This document shows positions 56,003-64,000 of a stretch of 64,000 nt of DNA, piece after piece. The stretch comes from Lathyrus oleraceus. Its lineage: Eukaryota; Streptophyta; Magnoliopsida; Fabales; Fabaceae. The DNA is taken from assembly GCF_024323335.1 (NCBI RefSeq), contig NC_066584.1:433405408-433469407 (forward strand), written 5' to 3'. The position numbers were made by a program, and so were the translations under genes. The notes under the pieces were generated by a model. It ran no database searches. It was given only the letters and a program-made list of their open reading frames with translations, and had not been told where the DNA came from. The first letter of the stretch is position 1. The number at the start of each line of letters is the position of its first letter.

Positions 56003-56815
56003 CTCTATCAGTGAACAAGCTCTGGAATGTACCTGAGAAATGATATGCATGCAGGGATTAGTTTTTTTTGTTTTCTTTTTCCCCTTTTCTCTTTTTTTTG
56101 TATCTTTTTTATTGCGTTTCTTTTGAAAAATAAATATGCTATGATGCAAATGATGCAGACACGACTGGTTGGCTGTGTCCCTCGGAACACAGGATCAAAG
56201 CTTCGGCTTGAACTCGGAACCACAAATTCATCTGAAACCCAAAGTCATCTGAGACCCCAAAATTCTGAACCAATAGTCACCAACAGGATCACAAGTCACC
56301 AACAAGTCACCAACAAGTCACCAACTGTACCTGTAATAATGGTCATTCCCTCCCCACTCACGGGTGTCATCTAGGCCAGGGTAAGGTCGAGAGAAACGCA
56401 GCATAAATAACCTTTCGCAGAATATCATCATATACACACCCGAAGTATGTAACGATAACATCCCACCAGGGTCTGAACTGCTCGTGATATCAATGTTCCG
56501 CTAAGTGGCGCAATACCACCCGCTTCACATGAATCACTCTATTCCTAAGTATCCTAGATTTCACTCATGGCCTGGGTATTGGGCCTTTTACCTCATGTAA
56601 CTCCCACCCCTCAGAGAGAAACAGACAACCAGCCAGATGAATAATGAATGTGAATGAATGCAAACATAAGTGCAAACATAAACGCAAACAATAAATGCAC
56701 ATATATACAAATGAATGCAATAAATAACAGCACAAAGCAACCAAAGCCCTAACCTAGAGAGCGCTAGGAGAGACTCGCTTAGGGAAGATGGACCAGCATA
56801 GGTCAACTTCTCTAT
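56003..56815 (-). other. Element B leader between PBS and ORF1
   Basis: This 0.8-kb leader has no gene. It contains a poly-T run near 56060-56100 (plus strand), a short run of CACCAACAAGT repeats near 56280-56325 and ATGAATGCAAA-type repeats near 56640-56730. Confidence 0.6.
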
Positions 56816-56833
56816 TCCCCAGCAGAGTCGCCA
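56816..56833 (-). other. Primer-binding site of element B
   Basis: The minus strand reads TGGCGACTCTGCTGGGGA two bases inside the 5' LTR, the same as in A and C. Confidence 0.92.
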
Positions 56834-56835
56834 GC

Positions 56836-59800
56836 TGTCGCATCACGCGAAAAACCGGCGGGAAAACAAGAACAACAGAGCCGCCACCGTGCGTTATTTA
56901 TCCCAAAAGAGGGAAAGGAAACGCTCAGAGTAAACCTGGAAAGAACATGGTCTCGCGACCAAAGAGAATGGGTTCCGGAGTCGGTTATGCGAAGGGAAGG
57001 TATTAGCACCCCTACGCATCCGTCGTACTCGACGGGATCCACGCACAATAGGAAGGAAAATGGTTGCTAAAACACTGCTCAAACTCACACACACTGGCTG
57101 AAAGAGACACAAGAAAACAAACTGAAACTGACTCGGCAGGATATCGTATCCTGGGCCTACTTAGTCTATCAGGCATAGACATCAGAGTCGAAGTAGTTCG
57201 GACTGGGGAAACAACACATGCTCGCTAGGATATCGCATCCTATGCATACGTATCTTCTCGGACGAGAGAAGAATCAGAGCATTCGTAGCTCGGCTGACAC
57301 GCACACAAACAAACACAGGCAAAGGCAAACATGGAGCCTGAATGCCAATCACTGGACTTACATCAGCATCCGAACCAGAACACACACAAGAAGGCAAACA
57401 TGGAGCCTAAATGCCAATCACTGGACTTACATCAGCATCCGAACCGAAACACACACAAACACTGGAACCCGAATGCCACTCGATGGACTTACATCAGCTT
57501 CCAAGCACACAACAACATAACAAGTTAATAGGGAGTCGGGGACTCGAGCCTATAACTGTCAAGCACACACTCAAACAAACAGACAACAAATTGCTAAGGA
57601 GTCAGGCACTCGAGCCTAGCAACTGTCAAACAACACACAAAAAGAAAAAAAGGCGCCCGGAGAGATCAGCTCAATCTCCTGCCTACATACTTCATTTGGT
57701 ATGAAGATCAGGGCGATGTAGTTCCCCTACAGAGGGATAAAGGACTAGCCTAACCAGATAACAGAGGGAGACATAACACTAGGGAGACTACGACTCGAGC
57801 CTAGATGTTATCATGCAAATCATCCCTAAGTTAAGGCTTCTAGCTAACTGGCACAGGGAGCCAGACTATCCTAATCATGACTTGCACAGAAAGCAAGCCA
57901 CACACACACTTAACTTGCACAGGAAGCAAGCCAAGCAAAACCTAACTTGCACAGGAAGCAAGTCTAAACTAACCCTAACTTGCACAGGAAGCAAGTCAAA
58001 CAAACACACAAGCACAGATAGCACACACTATACACAAGCAAGTGGCTCAAACAAGGGTTAGGTTTTAGTCGAGGGGTCATATCAACCTCAACAAACAAAC
58101 CTCTGGAACGGGGTAAATGTGCTCTTAACCTTACCATTGAGGGGCTAAGGTGAAGCAGATGAAAGGTGAGTGAAGATAAGACTTCACAGCTCTTATCCCT
58201 GGCCTGGGAGAGCTTAAGACAAGAATGTGTGGGTTCAGAAAGTGGGAACCCTTCTACACATTTGATACTGACTCAACTGTGCAATTGCACAAGATCTTGG
58301 GTGTTTATCTGTAATGCATCAACACAGTGGTGTGAGCAAAGCCAGATGACACACTGAATAGCAGGGGATAGATTGCATATCCCTTGGGTTCTGCCAATTG
58401 CCTCTTCACTTAGGAGGTCTTTGACTCTATGCAAGGACAAAAGTAAACAGTCACAAACATTGCCTCTTAAGGAGGACTTCAGACAGTTGCCTGGCCAAGT
58501 AACAGACCAGGTCTTCCAGACTACATGAAGATTAGAAGCATACCTCAATGCAAATTGCTTATACAAGCAAAGCAAAGCAAAAGTTCACAAGGAACTGAGC
58601 AACTAAAGTACCTGAAACAGTCAAGCACAGTTAGTATACAAGCCAAAGTTAAATCAGAAGGAAACAAAGGTTAACAGTCAGCACAAGCAGATAAATGTGC
58701 AAGGCACAAGGTTCAGGGCATGTGAGCCAAGCCACCTACAAAACAAAGAGGTTAGCTCATGATAATCAAATGAACTCAATCAAATTGTAGTGATCTCTTT
58801 GAAGCATTTGTAGCTTAACCTGAAAACATGAACTCAAACATAAGTCACAGGACTACTAGGACAAGCCTAGGGTCAAAAATGAATGAGAAAGTCAAAACAG
58901 CAAAGGGCAAGCATCCAAAATCATGTTCAAACAATTAAGAAACACAACCAATTGGGTTCACATTCATATCAATCATCATCATCATTTCATGAGCAAATTA
59001 GGTCAAGGCATAGCAAACAGAAGCTCATAGAAGTCAACAGCAAGACTTAACTCAAAAGCAATCTTAAACATTTCCAAAAATCACCAAGTAAATCATGGTC
59101 AATCATAATCCATATCATGGTATGCATGTCAAATTTCATCTCATTTGGACAAGTGGAAGGCAGTCAATGAATATCAGAAAGTCAAAGCAATTTTGAACAT
59201 GCTCAAAGAAGTCAACCAAACATGCATCAACTTAGAAAAATCATAAATCAGAGATGGTGTATGATAAATGAATGGGACTAAAACCATGGCAAAGATGAGG
59301 ATGTCTAGTTATCTCATGTAAAATTTCATGTCCATCTAATAAAGTATGAGAATTTCACAAATGAAATGGGAACATGTGTCACAAAAAGTCAACATTTGAC
59401 TAAGCAGGGGAGAAAATCTCAAACAATTAGGAAATGCCTCAAATAATTCCAGGAAAATTCACATGTAAACTAGACATACAAGAGTAGGTTCATGCAAGAA
59501 ATCAATCCATTGGAGGTCAAGAAGCATGGTATCAAAAATCATGAAGTTGGACATCAAAGGTGTGACACAAATTGTCACACCCTACTTCAAAAATTCATAA
59601 CTCTCAAACCACATAAGATAAATTCACAAACTCTACACCAAAATCACCATGAATGTGTCTAGTTTAAGCACAAAAAATTTGGGTGCCATTGGGTAAAGCA
59701 TCATCATTTCACAAATGTTTTGGCAAAGTGTACAAAATATGCATACATGTCACAAACCCTCATACAAATTAAAATCCATTGATCACAAAATTCTGGAAAA

Positions 59801-61826
59801 ATTATGATAAAAAAGTAGAGATCATGATGAAGATGATGCAAAAAATCCCATTAAATTTGGATTAAAATTGGAGATGTTATGATTTTTGTAAGTTGGTGAT
59901 CAAAAATGGAATAAAATGAAAAACAACATGAGTTTAATAGGTCATGTGCCACGACCGGTGGCATTTTTGTAATTCCTTGGACTTTTTAATGAAACGCGGC
60001 GTTGCGTTTACAGGCGTGGCGAGATGCTAGTGGTCCATGCTAATCCAACAGAACAAAAACCATGCAGTAACGTACAAACAAAATCTGGAAAAATGGTTTT
60101 TTAGGGTTTCCAATGAACAGTAAACTCCATCTTCCTCCTTCAATCGTGATTTTTCAAAATGCCCAGAAATCTCAATTGAACACACACAAATGATCATCAA
60201 GCAACACACATCAACATTCCAAACTCCATTTTCATTAAATCAAGTTAAACAAAAAGAAATAAGCAAAAACAAGTTTGAATCATCCACATTCATTTCAACA
60301 TAACTCAACCATTACTCAACCATTTTTCATGATGTAAAGCTTATTGGAATCAGCACATCAAGACCTACACTAAGCACGTCATAGTTTTAAAAAAGGTTGA
60401 GGTCGAAAACTCACCTAAGTTGAAGAACAGTCGTGGTACAGTGGTTTTTTGATGTTGTTGATTCGAAACAGATGAAGCAAGGCCCTCCAAATGATGATTG
60501 GTGAAGAAAGCTTGGTTCAAAACAACTTGCAATGGCTTAAAACAAACTTTGCCATGGATGATGTCTCTTTAAAACAGCAGTGGAAAAGGAGCTTCCAGTT
60601 GGAAAAATATAGTTGCAACAGGTCCACAATGTTGCTTGGATGTTGTTTTAGGCAAGGCAAGGCTTAGTCTCTTGGAAGTTTTTGACAGACTTTGAGAAAT
60701 GCACAAAAAATGAGTTTTTAGAATGAGTGAGGTTCTGTTGGTTTGTGGCTGCTAGTTGGGCTCTCATTTGACAGAAAATGATGTTAATTTCTGCTGTTTT
60801 GTGGTTGCTTATGGAGTGCTCAACATGGTTCATGAAAATGTGGAGTAAAGTTGTTGAAAGTTGTACTTTTCTTCCAATTTTCAAGCAAGTTAGCATGGGC
60901 TATGTGTACTGCACGAATTTGACTTTGTAACATGACCAAAACCACATTTCTGAACTATTTCAATTGGCCAAATGGTTAAAAGATGATTATTTTGAAAAGT
61001 CAAAATTCAACTCACTTGAAATTAATTAAGGCAAGTTCAAAAATGCCATTTTGCATGGTGAAGTTTTGGTGAATGAAAGTTACATTTTTGGAAAGAGGGG
61101 ATCAAATGTGACTTGTAGGAAAAAACCCCACCCAAATTGGCCAAATGGTTTGAGAGATATGGCCTTTTGAAGTTCAAGAATTTTTGAAAACGATTCGATC
61201 ATAACTTGCCAACCATACATGGGAATTGAGTGTTCTTGGACTTTTTGGAAATGGGAGAACAAGATCTTCAACTTTCATGTTGGGCAAAAATTCATTTGAA
61301 GCTTGTATCATGATGTAAGTTTGAGGATCAAGACTTTCCATTTTTGGTAAGTTTCAGTTACAGGTCCAGTTTCCATTTTTGGAAATTTCTGATCTGGCTT
61401 CAAATTCTTCCATGATGGTGTTTGCCATGATATATGAGGACTATATGGACATGAATGAGACCTCTCAAACCAATTTCCATCATCAAATCACTGATTAAAT
61501 GGACAGTTGACCAACAGTTGACTTTTAGGGTTTCTGACTGATTGTGCATTGACTGATGACTTCTGAACATCCAATCCTTGACCTAAACTTTTCAAATGGA
61601 CCCCCAAGTCATGTGAACATGTTGGACCAACCCTAGGGCCTTGGCTCAATGGAATTTGTACTTGCTTGCTTGACTGACTGATCTCCTGACCAGTTTGACC
61701 TAATTTCTTGATTGGCTTGCACTTGAGGCAAATGGGACAATGCAATGCTATGCAGTGGACCATGATATGCTATGACCTAATATGAAAATGTATGTATAAC
61801 GATAGGTGCAAATTTGAGGTGCTACA
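56836..61826 (-). repeat. Element B 5' LTR (4,991 bp)
   Basis: It runs from TGTAGCACCTC at 61826 (minus strand) to two bases before the PBS. It carries the same hairpins and blocks as the 3' LTR: ACAGGAA-loop hairpins 57848-57996, CCTGGCC/GACCAGG 58490-58511, GGTGTGACA/TGTCACACC 59559-59581, and the GGTATTAGCACCCC block 56994-57013. No gene is seen. The promoter should be in here, but I cannot place a TATA box with confidence. Confidence 0.95.
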
Positions 61827-61831
61827 CTCCT
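61827..61831. other. Target-site duplication of element B, right copy (CTCCT)
   Basis: It is identical to 39372-39376 and directly follows the LTR end. Confidence 0.95.
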
Positions 61832-64000
61832 GTAGTGCATACCTTGCCAAGGGCAGATGAAACCATATATCATTCCGAGCCATCTGAGGGCCCGGACGTT
61901 AATGAAAAAATGGATGCTATGAATGACCAATTCCTTGAGCTGAGGAAGGAATTGAAGACCCTCAGAGGTAAGGACCTATTCGGCAAGTCTGCTGCCGAGC
62001 TCTGCCTGGTTCCTGGAGTCAAAATACCCATCAAATTCAAAGTTCCTGACTTTGAGAAATATAAGGGGAACACCTCTCCGCTTGCACACCTGGTTATGTA
62101 CGCCAGGAAGATGTCCACTCAGACTGACAACGATCAACTCTTGATCCACTACTTCCAGGACAGGTTGTCTGGTGCTGCGCTTCGTTGGTACATGAGTCTG
62201 GACAGTGCCAACATCAGATCATTCAACGACCTTGGCGAGGCTTTCGTCAAGCAGTACAAATATAACGTCGATATGGCGCCTGACAGAGATCAACTCAGGT
62301 CTATGTCGCAAAAGGATAAGGAGACTTTTAAAGAGTACGCCCAGAGGTGGCGAGAGCTTGCAGCGCAGATCACTCCACCGCTCGAGGAGAAAGAAATGAC
62401 TAAGATTTTTCTGAAAACTCTTAGCTCATTTTATTATGAGCGAATGGTGGCTAGTGCTCCCTCAGACTTCACTGAAATGGTGAATATGGGGATGAGACTT
62501 GAAGAGGGTGTCCGTGAAGGACGTTTGGCTAAGGATGAAGGCTCTTCTAGCAAGAAGTATGGCTCTTTTGCTAAGAAGAAGGATGGGGAAGCACATGCTG
62601 TGCAGTCCCATAAATCCAGGAAACCTCCCGTTCAGAGGAAACCGACACGCCGTGCAGGTCATCAGCATCAGGTGACCCATATTGCTCCTGTCTTCAAAGA
62701 GAGTGCCCAGCAGCAGCAATATCATCCTCAGCAACAGTATCAGCAACCTCAATATCAGCAGCAACACAATCAACAACAACCTTCTCAACAGTATCGTCAA
62801 CAACTATCTCGCCCACAGCAACAGGCTTACCAGCCTCGGGGTAGCACCAGTAATCAAGCGAACATGAACTACGATAGGAAAAAGATCAGTTTCGATCCAA
62901 TTCCTATGTTGTATGCAGAGCTGTACCCTTCTCTAATAGAGCGGAACCTGATTACTCCAAGAGATCCTCCGGCTATACCGGTCAACCCTCAGTAGTGGTA
63001 TAAGCCTGATCTGCATTGTGTCTACCATTCTGGCGCTCCGGGCCATGATATAGAGAACTGTTTTCAGCTAAAGACTAAGGTTCAGGACCTTGTGAGATGT
63101 GGTATTCTGAGTTTCGAAGACTCAAGCCCAAACATCACCAAGAACCCATTGCCCGCGCATGGGAAATCTGTCAATATGGTCCAAGGGTGCCCTGGGAAAT
63201 ACAAAGTCAAATATGTGAGTCATATTAGACAATCGTTGGTGGAGCTACATCGCCTGCTGTGTCAATATAGCCACATGGAGCATGACCACGATAAGTGCCG
63301 TATCTGCTCAGTTAACCGCTTGGGTTGCAACCAGGTCCGAAGAGAATTGCAAGAGTTATTAGACGAAGGAACCATTGAGATTCTCCAGAATCGCAATGTC
63401 GACGAAGATGAACCTGAGGTTAATGTCATATCTCCAGTGTTCAAATTGCCAGAGCCTGTTGTTATTCGCTACGATAGCAGCAAGCCAAAAACTTCTCCCT
63501 CCTTGGTGATTAAGCCAGCCGGCCCTGTGCCGTATTCATCCGATAAAGCTGTGCCGTTCAGGTACAACCCGGTTGCCGTGCAAGATGGGGTGGAAGTGCC
63601 TTTGCCTTCAACTGCTGTGACCAATATTGCCAATGTAAGCGGCCTGACCCGGAGCGGTCGAGTTTTTTCTGCACCTGCTAAAGCTCCTGTTGCTTCTGAA
63701 TCTTTTGAGCGTCTAGTTAGGACTGCTGTCAATAGTCAGAATCCGGCACTTGATGTTGCCAGACCCTCCATACAAAAAACTCCTACTTCTTCAGTTGGCC
63801 CGAGTGGCATTGTGAACGAAGAATCTGATGAGATGCTGAGGCTCATCAAGAAAAGCGAGTATAATGTTGTAGACCAGCTTCTACACACGCCATCCAAAAT
63901 CTCCATACTATCCTTGCTGTTGCATTCAGAACCCCATAGGGAGGCTCTGCAGAAAGTCTTGGATCTGGCGTATGTTGATCACGACGTCACTATTGAGCAA
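61832..64000 (+). pseudogene. Element C gag continued towards protease, one TAG, runs off window
   Basis: This is the continuation of the frame broken at 39376; with one target copy removed the phase is kept. The capsid region shows KFKVPDFEKYKGNTSPLAH, YFQDRLSGAALRWYMSL, KQYKYNVDMAP and YAQRWRELAAQITPP. A very glutamine-rich part follows (about 62700-62830). A TAG at 62993-62995 stops it, but the same frame continues open to the window end with the knuckle CVYHSGAPGHDIENC (CX2HX5HX4C) and then the pre-protease region (LTRSGRVFS, IKKSEYNVVDQLLHTPSKISIL). The protease itself lies just outside. The open sequence after the TAG suggests a recent single change. Confidence 0.9.

Larger units (their letters stand above)
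39377..61826 (-). mobile_element. Element B: complete, young Ogre-type retrotransposon (22.4 kb)
   Basis: On the minus strand it has a 5' LTR (56836-61826), PBS, leader, ORF1, gag-protease, a predicted intron, pol, a structured 3' UTR and a 3' LTR (39377-44365). A perfect 5-bp duplication CTCCT flanks it. By eye I noticed about two dozen differences between the two LTRs, near 0.5 percent, so it inserted recently. ORF1 and pol are open and only one stop (TAA 53622-53624) interrupts gag. It sits in the gag of element C. Confidence 0.96.
30869..64000 (+). mobile_element. Element C: Ogre-type element, split by element B, right end outside window
   Basis: On the plus strand it shows 5' LTR, PBS, leader, ORF1 and gag, then the 22.4-kb element B, then the rest of gag and the approach to protease, running off the window at 64000. 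It begins TGTAAGACCCC inside the right LTR of copia D. The five bases before it are CCATC; the matching copy should follow its 3' LTR beyond the window. ORF1 is intact; gag has one internal TAG. Confidence 0.92.

Noticed and set aside
1..64000. Host protein-coding genes
   Set aside because: Every convincing coding stretch has retrotransposon domains, and the gaps are LTRs, leaders or UTRs.

Overview
This window is plant nuclear DNA made entirely of nested LTR retrotransposons. I see no host gene, tRNA, rRNA or CRISPR array. Five elements are Ty3/gypsy of the Tat/Ogre type: LTRs of about 4.7-5.4 kb starting TGTA, a primer-binding site ending CTCTGCTGGGGA, an extra ORF1 before gag, an intron between protease and reverse transcriptase, a second (archaeal-type) RNase H, and an integrase without a chromodomain. 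One element is Ty1/copia. This mix is typical of large legume genomes, and the pea/vetch/lentil tribe (Fabeae) is my best guess; the species is inferred, not proven.

Layout. Element A (minus strand, Ogre): 1-331 is the inner end of its 3' LTR, 332-2717 its 3' UTR, 2718-6197 pol, 6198-6473 a predicted intron, 6474-9815 gag-protease, 10249-12006 ORF1, 12993-13010 the PBS and 13013-17980 its 5' LTR. All its coding parts are broken. Element F (plus) is only a 419-bp decayed pol piece, 17981-18399. Element E (minus, Ogre) shows its 3' LTR (18400-23112) and 169 bp of 3' UTR. Element D (minus, Ty1/copia) runs 23282-30868, with LTRs at 23282-24374 and from 30031. Element C (plus, Ogre) begins at 30869 inside D's right LTR: 5' LTR 30869-36304, PBS 36311-36328, ORF1 37326-38774, gag from 39077. 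Element B (minus, Ogre, complete, 22.4 kb) lies inside C's gag at 39377-61826, flanked by a perfect 5-bp target duplication CTCCT; C's gag resumes in frame at 61832 and runs off the window.

The order of events is therefore F, then E in F, D in E, C in D, B in C, with A also in F at an unknown time. B is youngest: its two LTRs differ at only about two dozen bases in 4.99 kb by eye, and its ORF1 and pol are open; only one stop codon interrupts its gag-protease.

The most unusual signal is not a gene. The 3' UTRs of A and B, the LTRs of B, and the LTRs of copia D carry groups of tiny hairpins with a fixed loop and changing stems. From unit to unit both stem arms change together so that pairing is kept. 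The loop is CTGAAT/C in A, TTACCG in B, ACAGGAA in B's LTRs and CCT in D's LTR. In A and B the 3' UTR also carries many copies of a motif complementary to the element's own PBS. Several LTR blocks and hairpins are shared by otherwise diverged Ogre families. These look like structured RNA or DNA parts of the elements and deserve covariation tests.
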